In this document: positions 32,045 through 40,698 of the stretch, in pieces
How positions within the stretch are numbered: the stretch's first letter is position 1
Layout: every line of letters starts with the position of its first letter
DNA from: Pseudoalteromonas luteoviolacea B = ATCC 29581
Lineage (GTDB): Bacteria > Pseudomonadota > Gammaproteobacteria > Enterobacterales > Alteromonadaceae
Direction of reading: 5' to 3'
DNA length: 64,000 nt
Assembly (NCBI GenBank): GCA_000333235.1
Contig: CAPN01000010.1
Span: forward strand, 185,461-249,460
The notes under the pieces: model-generated
What the model was told of the DNA's origin: nothing
The model's database searches: none
Seen by the model: only the letters and a program-made list of their open reading frames with translations
Position numbers and translations under genes: made by a program

Positions 32045-32094
32045 CTTAGTAAATCAACGATCCCAAGCTGGCTTAGTTAGTAAGAATTTGATCC
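32045..32094 (-). repeat. Two inverted copies of the 19-bp GATC repeat, 31-bp period
   Basis: On the minus strand: GGATCAAATTCTTACTAAC (32076-32094) and GGATCGTTGATTTACTAAG (32045-32063), again exactly 31 bases apart. They face the three direct copies across about 118 bases. Confidence 0.88.
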
Positions 32095-32097
32095 AAA

Positions 32098-32120
32098 AAA
32101 AAGCCCCTAGAGGGGCTTTT
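32098..32120 (-). terminator. Terminator of epd-pgk-fba
   Basis: Stem AAAGCCCCT/AGGGGCTTT with an eight-T run on the minus strand, after the fba stop. Confidence 0.9.
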
Positions 32121-32137
32121 CGTTATTGAGTTAGTAG

Positions 32138-33202
32138 TTATTTGATCTGCGGATCAAGCTTACCTGATTCATAAAGTACAAACATCTGTTCAAGCGAAAG
32201 AGGTTTAATTTTCGACGCTTGACCTGCTGTACCAAAGGCTTCATAACGAGCAATACAAATTTCGGTCATTGCTTTTGTTGCCTCTGCCAGGAACTTGCGC
32301 GGATCAAAATTTGATGGGTTTTGCGCCAAATGACGGCGGATAGCACCTGTAGACGCTAAACGGAGATCCGTATCAATATTCACTTTGCGCACACCATATT
32401 TGATGCCTTCAACGATTTGCTCTACTGGAACGCCATAAGTTTCTGGGATCTCACCACCAAACTCATTGATCACAGCAAGCCAATCTTGTGGTACAGATGA
32501 TGATCCGTGCATCACTAAGTGAGTATTCGGAATACGCGCATGGATCTCTTTAATACGGTTAATCGCTAAGATATCGCCTGTCGGTGGACGAGTAAACTTA
32601 TAAGCTCCATGTGATGTACCACATGCAATCGCTAACGCATCGACACCTGTTTTACGCACAAAGTCAGCGGCTTCTTCTGGATCCGTTAATAACTGATCAT
32701 GGCTTAATGTACCTTCCGCACCAATGCCATCTTCTTCGCCTGCTTGACCTGTTTCTAATGAACCTAAAACGCCCAACTCACCTTCAACAGACACACCACA
32801 CGCATGAGCCATGTCCACAGTACGACGAGTTACATCAACATTGTATTCGTAGCTTGAAGGTGTCTTACCATCAGAGAGTAATGAGCCATCCATCATAACT
32901 GAAGAGAAACCAAGTTGAATCGAACGTTGACAAACCGCTGGTGACGTACCGTGATCTTGGTGCATGACGACAGGAATGTGTGGCCATTCTTCAACCGCCG
33001 CCAAAATCATGTGACGAATGAATGCAGCGCCAGCGTATTTACGAGCACCAGCCGATCCTTGCACAATAACAGGACTGTTGGTGCGATCTGCTGCTTCCAT
33101 AATAGCACGCATTTGCTCTTGGTTGTTCACGTTGAATGCTGGGACACCATAACCATGCTCTGCTGCATGATCGAGTAATTGGCGCATACTGATTAAAGCC
33201 AT
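32138..33202 (-). CDS. fba: Class II fructose-1,6-bisphosphate aldolase
   Basis: Zinc aldolase interconverting fructose bisphosphate with DHAP and glyceraldehyde 3-phosphate. Start set at [20 protein letters not shown], preceded by GGAG at the right distance; the longer reading starting MEKSK has no site. The 354-residue protein matches the Calvin-type class II subgroup: zinc-site [19 protein letters not shown], and [10 protein letters not shown]. Last gene of epd-pgk-fba. Confidence 0.97.
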   Translation of the reverse strand: MALISMRQLLDHAAEHGYGVPAFNVNNQEQMRAIMEAADRTNSPVIVQGSAGARKYAGAAFIRHMILAAVEEWPHIPVVMHQDHGTSPAVCQRSIQLGFSSVMMDGSLLSDGKTPSSYEYNVDVTRRTVDMAHACGVSVEGELGVLGSLETGQAGEEDGIGAEGTLSHDQLLTDPEEAADFVRKTGVDALAIACGTSHGAYKFTRPPTGDILAINRIKEIHARIPNTHLVMHGSSSVPQDWLAVINEFGGEIPETYGVPVEQIVEGIKYGVRKVNIDTDLRLASTGAIRRHLAQNPSNFDPRKFLAEATKAMTEICIARYEAFGTAGQASKIKPLSLEQMFVLYESGKLDPQIK

Positions 33203-33273
33203 TTTGCTTTTCTCCACAGTTTGGTAACTGGGTTACCTGATTTGAACGGATTTCTAGTTAACTTTACTTAGAT

Positions 33274-33309
33274 CCACAGCAGACAAAAGTGAGAGAGTAT
33301 CTGCTGTGG
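33274..33309 (-). repeat. Intergenic hairpin between pgk and fba
   Basis: Arms CCACAGCAGA and TCTGCTGTGG (10 bp, perfect) with a 16-base loop, without a T-tract. Probably an mRNA processing or stability element that lets fba be expressed differently from pgk. Confidence 0.6.
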
Positions 33310-33320
33310 GCCTTATTTTA

Positions 33321-34496
33321 CTATTTTGCTCTTGCTTCTAGCATCTCGACCGCTGGAAGCTTTTTACCTTCAAGAAATTCTAAGAAAGCACCACCACCAG
33401 TTGAAATATAAGAAATTTTGTCAGCAACGCCGTATTTGTCGATCGCAGCTAACGTGTCGCCACCACCCGCGATTGAAAACGCATTAGATTCAGCGATGGC
33501 TTTAGCAATTGCTTGAGTACCATTACCAAACTGATCAAATTCAAACACACCAACTGGACCATTCCATACGATAGTGCCCGCGTTAGCAATTATTTTTGCC
33601 AAAGCAGCCGCCGAGTCAGGGCCAATATCAAAAATCATATCCTCTGCGGTCACATCGCTCACATCTTTGATAGTAGCAACGGCACTTTCTGAGAACTCAC
33701 TCCCCACAACAACATCAGTTGGTACCGGGATATCACCACCATTCGCACGAGCCGCAGAAGTAAGTTTGTTAGCTTCTTGAATCAAATCAGCTTCATACAA
33801 AGACTTGCCTACAGGATGGCCTGCAGCTGCAATAAATGTGTTCGCAATACCACCGCCCGTTACAAGCTGATCAACCACGCTAGAGAGTGACTCTAATACG
33901 GTAAGTTTAGTCGAAACTTTCGATCCGCCAACAATGGCAACAAGTGGACGCGCCGGTTTTTCAAGTGCCTTACCGAGTGCATCAAGCTCTGCGGCTAATA
34001 ATGGGCCCGCACAAGCGATTTCTGCAAATCGACCCACCCCGTGAGTAGACGCTTGTGCACGGTGTGCTGTACCAAATGCATCCATTACATAGACATCACA
34101 AAGTGCAGCCATCTTTTTAGACAACCCTTCATCGTCTTTGCCTTCACCAATGTTAAAGCGGACGTTCTCGAACACCACGACTTCATTGTCAGCCACATCA
34201 ACGCCATCCAAATAGTCTTTTTCTAGACGCACGGATTGTGAAAGTACTTCATTTAAGTAATCTACCACTGGCTGTAAAGAAAATTCTTCATTGTATTCGC
34301 CTTCTGTTGGGCGACCTAAATGCGACATCACCATTACTTTAGCACCTTTTTCAAGCGCTAATTGAATAGTTGGAAGTGACGCACGAATACGCGCATCAGA
34401 TGTAACTTTGCCATCTTTAACAGGCACATTAAGATCCTGACGGATCAAAACGCGTTTACCCGCTAAATCTAAATCTGCCATTTTAATGACTGACAT
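33321..34496 (-). CDS. pgk: Phosphoglycerate kinase
   Basis: ATP-forming glycolytic kinase. Start set at [20 protein letters not shown] after AAGGAG; the in-frame upstream extension of 13 residues is not supported. The 391-residue protein has [38 protein letters not shown] and the nucleotide motif [15 protein letters not shown]. Middle gene of epd-pgk-fba. Confidence 0.98.
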   Translation of the reverse strand: MSVIKMADLDLAGKRVLIRQDLNVPVKDGKVTSDARIRASLPTIQLALEKGAKVMVMSHLGRPTEGEYNEEFSLQPVVDYLNEVLSQSVRLEKDYLDGVDVADNEVVVFENVRFNIGEGKDDEGLSKKMAALCDVYVMDAFGTAHRAQASTHGVGRFAEIACAGPLLAAELDALGKALEKPARPLVAIVGGSKVSTKLTVLESLSSVVDQLVTGGGIANTFIAAAGHPVGKSLYEADLIQEANKLTSAARANGGDIPVPTDVVVGSEFSESAVATIKDVSDVTAEDMIFDIGPDSAAALAKIIANAGTIVWNGPVGVFEFDQFGNGTQAIAKAIAESNAFSIAGGGDTLAAIDKYGVADKISYISTGGGAFLEFLEGKKLPAVEMLEARAK

Positions 34497-34561
34497 CGAT
34501 TTCTCCTTAGTGAACGATACAAATACCAAGCACACCTGGTATTACTAACTCAAAACTGATT

Positions 34562-35569
34562 TTAGGCCATCATGGCCACGGTCGTGTCGAGCATACGATT
34601 GGCAAATCCCCACTCGTTGTCACACCATACCAATAATTTTACTAATCTTTTATGACTGACGCGTGTCTGCGTGCCATCAATAATGCAAGAATGCGGATCG
34701 TGATTAAAATCGACAGAAACCAACGGCTCTTCTGTATAGCTCAAAATACCAAGTAATCGCCCACTAGCGGCACCTCGCAATGCCTTATTCACACCCTCAA
34801 TCGTCACGTCACTATTGAGCGTTACACTTAAATCCATAGCAGTGACATTAATCGTTGGCACTCTTACCGCAATCGCCTCAAACCGCCCTTCGAACTTAGG
34901 TAAAATACGCTCAATACCTCGAGCTAACTTGGTATCAACCGGAATAATTGACTGGCTCGCAGCACGTGTTCGACGAAGATCGGGATGATATGCATCGATC
35001 ACTTGTTGATCATGCATTGATGCGTGAATCGTCGTGATTGCGCCTGATTCAATCCCAAATGCGTCATCTAGGACGTTTATGACTGGCACTATACAATTCG
35101 TTGTACAGGAACCATTCGAAACAAACTGATCACTTGGCAACAATTGATCGTCGTTGATCCCAAATACGATTGTGGCATCGAGATCATTATCGCCAGGCTG
35201 AGAATAAAGTACTTTTTTGGCACCCGCAGTCAAATGCTTTTGCCCATGCTCACGCGAATGAAACACGCCTGTGCATTCCAATACAACGTCAATATCCAAT
35301 TCTTGCCAAGGCAACTGACAGGGGTCGTCTTTGGCAAACAACGCAATTCGATCGCCAGCAACTTGTATTGCGTTTTGTTCTAGCTGGACCGCGTATTTAA
35401 ATCTACCATGAGCAGTATCATATTTGAGGAGGTGGGCGATCCCCTTAGGATCGGCAAGTTCATTAATTGCAACGATCTGAATTTCTGAATGTCGCCCTGA
35501 CTCATACAGAGCGCGTAAAATGTTGCGCCCTATCCGTCCAAATCCGTTAATTGCGACTCGAATAGCCAT
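34562..35569 (-). CDS. epd: D-erythrose-4-phosphate dehydrogenase
   Basis: NAD enzyme oxidising erythrose 4-phosphate to 4-phosphoerythronate for pyridoxal phosphate synthesis. The 335-residue protein is GAPDH-like: [20 protein letters not shown] for NAD, catalytic Cys in [13 protein letters not shown], and [15 protein letters not shown] and [17 protein letters not shown] near the end. Epd rather than GapA is indicated by the epd-pgk-fba order and by [20 protein letters not shown], which matches E. coli Epd. Confidence 0.92.
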   Translation of the reverse strand: MAIRVAINGFGRIGRNILRALYESGRHSEIQIVAINELADPKGIAHLLKYDTAHGRFKYAVQLEQNAIQVAGDRIALFAKDDPCQLPWQELDIDVVLECTGVFHSREHGQKHLTAGAKKVLYSQPGDNDLDATIVFGINDDQLLPSDQFVSNGSCTTNCIVPVINVLDDAFGIESGAITTIHASMHDQQVIDAYHPDLRRTRAASQSIIPVDTKLARGIERILPKFEGRFEAIAVRVPTINVTAMDLSVTLNSDVTIEGVNKALRGAASGRLLGILSYTEEPLVSVDFNHDPHSCIIDGTQTRVSHKRLVKLLVWCDNEWGFANRMLDTTVAMMA

Positions 35570-35737
35570 TAACCTTGAAATTCCACCTTAAAATTGGGAA
35601 CAAACCCCTGTAAAGATGGCGCTATTGTAATCGACCTGACGCAAATGTGTAAGAGATAGTGAAAACTTTTTATCCATTTTCCCCAGACATATCAAACATA
35701 GCATCGTTACTAAAGCCATGCTTCGGTAACATAAAAA

Positions 35738-36370
35738 TTAAACCAGTCGCTGAAACTTTAACTCATTTAGTTGACCAATCTTATGACATTGCGCCAAAAG
35801 TAACTCAGCTGTTGCAACCGCATCGGTTAATGCATGATGTCCAGTATACTGAGGTAAACCATAACGTGTTCGACAAGCATCCAGCGTTAAACTGTCCTGG
35901 CCTAATTCAAAGCCTTGAGAAAGTAATCGTTTTCGCTCAATCTGCATCGTATCAAGGATCAATACAGGCTGGCCTACATATTGGTACTGATGAAATAACA
36001 CACGAATAAATGCCATATCCAAGTAACTGTGATGGAAAACTACGATAGCATTATGCATAACCTCTGCTAAGGCACTTGCTAATTGCTTGGTTGGAACTCC
36101 CTTTTGCATGTCATCTGCACAGATACCATGATAAATTGGACTTTGTGCCAGGTCGTTAACTTCGGCATTAATTAAATGTGCACTACTGGCTAATTGGATG
36201 CGACCTGCCTCCATTTTAACCCAAGCCGCAGAGACAATTTCATTTTGCTTTGCGTCCAACCCTGTCAATTCCAGATCGATCACGACAATAGGCAAGTCTA
36301 AAAACGGCTGTTTCAACAACCGTTTACGCTGCCACCAACGCCTTGCAAGATACAAACATCCTTTTAACAC
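35738..36370 (-). CDS. DEDDh 3'-5' exonuclease (DnaQ-like)
   Basis: A 210-residue exonuclease related to the DNA polymerase III proofreading subunit. Exo I is VVIDLELTGLD (Asp and Glu, near residue 31), Exo II is FHHSYLDMAF, and Exo III is HHALTDAVATAELL with the general-base His. The start overlaps the stop of the upstream CBS/DUF294 gene by one base (36370), so the two are coupled. This pairing recurs near acetate-uptake genes in marine gammaproteobacteria. Nucleic-acid substrate unknown. Confidence 0.88.
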   Translation of the reverse strand: MLKGCLYLARRWWQRKRLLKQPFLDLPIVVIDLELTGLDAKQNEIVSAAWVKMEAGRIQLASSAHLINAEVNDLAQSPIYHGICADDMQKGVPTKQLASALAEVMHNAIVVFHHSYLDMAFIRVLFHQYQYVGQPVLILDTMQIERKRLLSQGFELGQDSLTLDACRTRYGLPQYTGHHALTDAVATAELLLAQCHKIGQLNELKFQRLV

Positions 36371-38208
36371 TATAAGCTGCCTCTTGCGAATTTAAATGCA
36401 CACGCTTGTTGCGCCTGTTTTACTAAATAAAATGCTTCTTTGAGTTGATGTTTTTCAAGCGAAGATAAATCTTCGGGATTAATACAATTACCCGGTAAAC
36501 CTTCCTGATTAATTTGCGTTCTTAACCGCAACTGAGTTAAAAATCGCCAACAATCTTTTAGATCAAAAAGATCCTTTTTACTGATCAAACTATGTTTGGA
36601 CAATGCTTCAAGACGCTCTAAGGTATTTGAACGAGCGATGCCAGCTCGCAGTGCATATAACCTTGCGATGTCATTAATGATCACCACACCGCGCTTTTTA
36701 AGATCAAGATAACGATTCGACGTACGCGTTTTTTCGAGTTTAAATTGATTAAACAGACCAATTGGGACGGTATTGGCATTTATATCTGTTGCCATCGCGG
36801 CATAAAATAGATCATTACGTGAAATCTTTGCTAATCCTGTCATCATTTCACTATACAGCTCGCGACATCCGTCAATAAAGCGAATATCAAAGTAGATTTT
36901 ACAATTCAACATCGCTCCAGGAGTAGGCTCCGTTATCCACTTTGCGAAGCGATGCTGCCACTGAGCCGCGCTGCCCCGACATTCAGGGTTACTTGCCATT
37001 ATGTTGCCAGGACAATGGACGATTCCACAATCATGAAGATGATCGCAGACATATTGCCCCATTCTCGCGAAATAATCTCGTTGCTCTGGTGTGATAGTAT
37101 TGGGCAACACCAACCCATTATCTTGATCGGAATGCAAAGTTTGCTCTTCTCGTGCTTGTGAGCCAAAGCAGATCCAAGCAAAATCACATGGCGCATTACC
37201 GAATTCTTCTTGAAATAATTGGATTAATCGCGATGTTAAAGCATCGCTCAGTCCACTTAATAGCTTTCCCATTAATGAAATATCATCGATGTTATTTGAA
37301 AAGCTTTTTAATAGATCGGGAATTTCTGCTGCTAAACGTTTAAGCAATACAACGCTTTCGGCCTTATATAGTCGTCCAATTAATTGTACCGGATCGCTTT
37401 TTTGTTGCCTTAACAGATCGGTACTTGTGATCATGCCTAGCGGCTTGCGATCTTCATCAAGAACTGGCAAATGATGGATATTATGCTTCAACATAAGATG
37501 CAACGCTGAAAACACTCGATTATTTTCGAAAATATATTTTGGCTTGTGCGTCATAACACTCAACACACTTTCCTCTGGCGAGACCTCTGCCGCCAATACT
37601 CGATTACGCAGATCTCTGTCGGTGATCACGCCAATTAATTTATCACTTTGCGTGATCATGATGGATGAAACTCGAGCTTCACTCATGGCTTTAGCAGCAT
37701 CACGAATACTCGCTTCTGGTTCTAACGTCACCGCTGTTCGGGTCATTAATTCAGCAATTCGACGTTCGGTCCAACTATCGCTCGTTTGCTTGTAATGTGA
37801 TGACAATAAACGATTGGCATGGGCACGCACGAAATACTGCTCAAACGCTTTGTATTCTCGGCGCAAATAGTCAAAATCGACTTGTGATAATACGTAAACA
37901 ATACCCGCACTTTGCACGGATAAACGATTTTGAATTGCATCACCGGTAAGCAAAGAGGGATAACCAAAATAATCCCCACTGGCAAGTCGGGTGATCAACT
38001 CTCCCTTGCCATTAACTAAATCAAAATGGCCACTGCGAACAAGATAAAGTTGAGGCTTATTTGATTGTAACCAATCATGTTGATTTTCTGTCGACAGATA
38101 AATTATTTCGAGGTGATTGGTAAAATACTCAGATGCCGAAGCGGGCAATTGGTTAAAAGGAGGTAGTGCGCCAACAAATTGAACAATATCTTGAATTTCG
38201 CAGCTCAT
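36370..38208 (-). CDS. Cyclic-nucleotide-binding / CBS / DUF294 nucleotidyltransferase-like protein
   Basis: A 612-residue cytosolic protein. N-terminal cNMP-binding-like domain (about residues 20-120, with YLVRSGHFDLVNGKGELITR), then a CBS pair (about 150-275, SSIMITQSDKLIGVITDRDL and HHLPVLDEDRKPLGMITSTD). A DUF294 putative nucleotidyltransferase domain follows (WICFGSQAREEQTLHSDQDN, with a Gly-Ser and Asp-x-Asp signature) and a helical C-terminus. Likely a ligand-sensing regulator; the target is unknown. Coupled to the exonuclease gene and next to actP, so a role in acetate metabolism or its signalling is inferred. Confidence 0.85.
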   Translation of the reverse strand: MSCEIQDIVQFVGALPPFNQLPASASEYFTNHLEIIYLSTENQHDWLQSNKPQLYLVRSGHFDLVNGKGELITRLASGDYFGYPSLLTGDAIQNRLSVQSAGIVYVLSQVDFDYLRREYKAFEQYFVRAHANRLLSSHYKQTSDSWTERRIAELMTRTAVTLEPEASIRDAAKAMSEARVSSIMITQSDKLIGVITDRDLRNRVLAAEVSPEESVLSVMTHKPKYIFENNRVFSALHLMLKHNIHHLPVLDEDRKPLGMITSTDLLRQQKSDPVQLIGRLYKAESVVLLKRLAAEIPDLLKSFSNNIDDISLMGKLLSGLSDALTSRLIQLFQEEFGNAPCDFAWICFGSQAREEQTLHSDQDNGLVLPNTITPEQRDYFARMGQYVCDHLHDCGIVHCPGNIMASNPECRGSAAQWQHRFAKWITEPTPGAMLNCKIYFDIRFIDGCRELYSEMMTGLAKISRNDLFYAAMATDINANTVPIGLFNQFKLEKTRTSNRYLDLKKRGVVIINDIARLYALRAGIARSNTLERLEALSKHSLISKKDLFDLKDCWRFLTQLRLRTQINQEGLPGNCINPEDLSSLEKHQLKEAFYLVKQAQQACAFKFARGSL

Positions 38209-38259
38209 TAATTTCCCCTTCGGTTAAGTAACTTAAATTATAAATTTCCTAAAAACGAA

Positions 38260-38290
38260 AACAGCTCGGCTATTTACTAGCCGAGCTGTT
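38260..38290 (-). terminator. Terminator of DUF4212-actP operon
   Basis: Perfect 12-bp arms (AACAGCTCGGCT/AGCCGAGCTGTT) with a 7-base loop, between the actP stop and the DUF294 gene. Confidence 0.85.
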
Positions 38291-38304
38291 TAACTACCTT
38301 CAGA

Positions 38305-40029
38305 TTAATGTGCGTGAGCTGCACCTGAACCTTTCGGACTACGGATACTTTCAACCATTTCTTGCACTTCAGTCGGTGTTTCCTTTGTAACTTTCAACAC
38401 AAGTGCTGCAACTACGAAGTTAACAATCATACCGATAGTACCAATTCCTTCAGGAGAAATTCCGAATAACCAGTTGTCAGGTGTATTTAATTCTGGGCTT
38501 ACAAACTTGAAGTAAATGATGTAAGCGGCAGTGAACGTAATACCACTAACCATACCGGCAATCGCACCTTCTTTGTTCATCGTTTTCGAGAAAATACCCA
38601 TAATAATTGCAGGGAAGAAACTCGATGCAGCTAAACCGAAGGCGAATGCCACCACCGATGCCACAAAGCCAGGAGGATTTATCCCGAAGTACGCCGAGAT
38701 AGCAATAGCAATCATTGCTGCCAAACGAGCTGCAAGTAGCTCCTGTTTATCACTAATATCTGGCTTGAGTGTTCGTTTTAATAAATCGTGTGACACTGAG
38801 GTTGAAATAACCAATAACAAACCTGCTGTTGTAGAGAGTGCCGCCGCAATACCACCAGCTGCTACTAATGCGATAACCCAAGCTGGTAAGTCAGCAATCT
38901 CAGGGTTTGCAAGCACCATGATGTCACGATCAATTTCGACTTCGTTTGTACTCGCTGGGTCTGAGAATTTACCCGCAGTGTAGTTCATACGACCGTCACC
39001 ATTCTTATCAGTAAATTGGATAAGGCCAGTACGCTCCCAGTTTTTCACCCACGCAGGTGCTTCTTCATACAATGTGCCGCTGCCGTCTTTACCATTGATC
39101 GTGTCGATCATATTAACTCGAGCAAATGCCGCTACCGCTGGTGCTGTTGTGTAAACAATCGCGATAAAAACCAATGTCCATGCAGCTGAAATACGAGTAT
39201 CTTTCACTTTTGGAACAGTGAAAAAACGAACAATAACGTGCGGTAGACCTGCTGTACCAACCATAAGAGCTGCGGTAATCGCGAACACGTCAATCATACT
39301 TTTCGAGCCTTCGGTGTATTGTGAGAAACCGAGCTCAGTACTGAGGCCATCAAGTTTGTCCATCAAATACACATTCGAGCCGTCAGCAAGCGTTGCACCA
39401 AAGCCAGTTTGTGGGAATAAATGGCCAGTCATCATCATTGAGATAAAGATTGCAGGTACTAAGTAAGCAAATACAAGTACACAATATTGTGCGACTTGCG
39501 TATAAGTAATACCTTTCATACCGCCAAGTACCGCATAAAAGAATACGATAACCATACCAATGTAAACACCTGTTTCGACGTCTACTTCTAGGAAGCGAGA
39601 GAATACTACACCAACACCACGCATTTGACCTGCGATGTAAGTAAAACAGATAAAGATCGCACACAGAATCGCAACTATACGTGCTAATTGTGAATAATAA
39701 CGATCCCCGATAAAATCTGGTACCGTAAACTTACCAAATTTGCGAAGGTAAGGGGCGAGGCAAAGAGCAAGTAGTACATAACCACCGGTCCACCCCATTA
39801 AGTAAACACCACCATCGTAACCTGCGAACGAGATAATCCCCGCCATCGAAATAAACGATGCTGCACTCATCCAGTCAGCGGCGGTTGCCATACCATTTGC
39901 AACCGGCGGTACACCACCACCCGCAACGTAGAACTCATTAGTGGAACCCGCACGGGCCCAAATTGCAATGCCGATATACAGCGCGAAGCTGAGACCGACA
40001 ATTAGAAACGTATAACCTTGAACATCCAT
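38305..40029 (-). CDS. actP: Cation/acetate symporter (SSS family)
   Basis: Sodium-coupled acetate or monocarboxylate importer. The 574-residue protein has about 13 hydrophobic helices, [20 protein letters not shown] near the N-terminus, [13 protein letters not shown], and [20 protein letters not shown], all typical of ActP. A hydrophilic insertion of about 90 residues in the middle contains [13 protein letters not shown], an EF-hand-like loop. It lies 11 bases after a DUF4212 gene, the two-component arrangement known for this subgroup. Substrate acetate is inferred from linkage to acs and CrbS/R. Confidence 0.9.
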   Translation of the reverse strand: MDVQGYTFLIVGLSFALYIGIAIWARAGSTNEFYVAGGGVPPVANGMATAADWMSAASFISMAGIISFAGYDGGVYLMGWTGGYVLLALCLAPYLRKFGKFTVPDFIGDRYYSQLARIVAILCAIFICFTYIAGQMRGVGVVFSRFLEVDVETGVYIGMVIVFFYAVLGGMKGITYTQVAQYCVLVFAYLVPAIFISMMMTGHLFPQTGFGATLADGSNVYLMDKLDGLSTELGFSQYTEGSKSMIDVFAITAALMVGTAGLPHVIVRFFTVPKVKDTRISAAWTLVFIAIVYTTAPAVAAFARVNMIDTINGKDGSGTLYEEAPAWVKNWERTGLIQFTDKNGDGRMNYTAGKFSDPASTNEVEIDRDIMVLANPEIADLPAWVIALVAAGGIAAALSTTAGLLLVISTSVSHDLLKRTLKPDISDKQELLAARLAAMIAIAISAYFGINPPGFVASVVAFAFGLAASSFFPAIIMGIFSKTMNKEGAIAGMVSGITFTAAYIIYFKFVSPELNTPDNWLFGISPEGIGTIGMIVNFVVAALVLKVTKETPTEVQEMVESIRSPKGSGAAHAH

Positions 40030-40040
40030 CGTCGTTCTCC

Positions 40041-40304
40041 TTAATCATCTACGCCATATTTTTTATCGAGCGCATTCATTTTTGATGCGTAGACAAAAAT
40101 TAAAACCACGAAGGTGTAAATAGAGCCCTGTTGTGAAAACCAGAAACCTAATTTAAACCCAAAGAAACGGATCTCATTTAGTACATCGACGAGTAAGATC
40201 CCGCAGCCGAAAGAGACCAAAAACCAAATTGCCAGTAATTTAAACACCAGGCTTAAGTTTTCGGACCAATAAGCTTTGGCGTCGTCTTGATTTTTAAAAG
40301 CCAT
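40041..40304 (-). CDS. DUF4212 small membrane protein, partner of ActP
   Basis: An 87-residue protein with two hydrophobic helices ([20 protein letters not shown] and [16 protein letters not shown]), the DUF4212 family found next to SSS symporters and presumed to be a small subunit. It is first in the operon with actP (11-base gap). Two regulatory-looking motifs lie upstream. Confidence 0.92.
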   Translation of the reverse strand: MAFKNQDDAKAYWSENLSLVFKLLAIWFLVSFGCGILLVDVLNEIRFFGFKLGFWFSQQGSIYTFVVLIFVYASKMNALDKKYGVDD

Positions 40305-40395
40305 TTTTATTGTCCCCTATCACGTTACTCATAATGAGTAGTGTTGGTATTAGTTGTCCTTACTGACTCTAGCAATCGAACTGCAAGTTGAAATT

Positions 40396-40411
40396 GAGAC
40401 CTTAGTCGTAA
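40396..40411 (-). promoter_or_regulatory. Putative acetate-regulon operator upstream of DUF4212-actP
   Basis: On the minus strand TTACGACTAAGGTCTC, 92-107 bases before the DUF4212 start. The same motif (TTACAACTAAGGTCTA) occurs at a similar distance upstream of acs. CrbR is the natural candidate binder; that is inference. Confidence 0.55.
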
Positions 40412-40418
40412 CAGCCAG

Positions 40419-40435
40419 TTAACGTTTACGTAAAC
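40419..40435. promoter_or_regulatory. ACGT-containing palindromic site upstream of actP
   Basis: TTAACGTTTACGTAAA with a perfect 12-bp palindrome GTTTACGTAAAC at 40424-40435. It resembles LiuR-type (branched-chain amino acid catabolism) operators as I recall them. The assignment is tentative. Confidence 0.35.
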
Positions 40436-40540
40436 TGTAAAATAGACTATTCACCATTTGAATTTTTGATATAAAAAACATTGAGTTACATTTTTCAACA
40501 CACAAGTAAGACAACTGGTTAGACCTCAATAAGTACTATC

Positions 40541-40556
40541 AGACATTAGTCTAATG
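40541..40556. promoter_or_regulatory. Further TTAGTC-type motif in the crbS upstream region
   Basis: AGACATTAGTCTAATG contains an inverted ATTAGTCTAAT-like core and resembles the actP and acs motifs. A weaker copy (TAGACCTCAATAAGTA) lies at 40520-40535. Might link crbS expression to the same regulator. Confidence 0.35.
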
Positions 40557-40698
40557 CCCACACCAAAAACATATGTAACCGACTGTAATTTAAATATTTT
40601 CATTGGTTTATAGAGATTGCAGATAATTCTTTGCACTACATTTTTAAGTAAGTTTGATATGGTTAGTCAAAGCCTAGCAAGAACAATGATAAAACGCG

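Larger units (their letters stand above)
31737..32097. other. Long upstream region of the porin with phased GATC repeats
   Basis: A 360-base non-coding region between the fba terminator and the porin start. It contains five 19-bp repeats (listed separately), eight GATC sites between 31814 and 32093, and an AT-rich central part of about 118 bases between the two repeat groups. No ORF of note. Confidence 0.8.
40305..40698. other. Divergent control region DUF4212-actP / crbS
   Basis: About 394 bases between the DUF4212 start (leftward) and the crbS start (rightward). It holds three GACC/GACA-TTAGT-like motifs and the ACGT-rich palindrome, each listed separately. No ORF of note. Confidence 0.7.

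Noticed and set aside
31846..32094. CRISPR-like reading of the 31-bp periodic repeats
   Set aside because: The spacers are only 12 bases and repeats vary; two are inverted. No cas genes are present.
31846..32094. The repeat array as a replication origin
   Set aside because: There is no adjacent rep gene, no DnaA box was seen, and surrounding genes are core housekeeping genes; kept only as a remote alternative.
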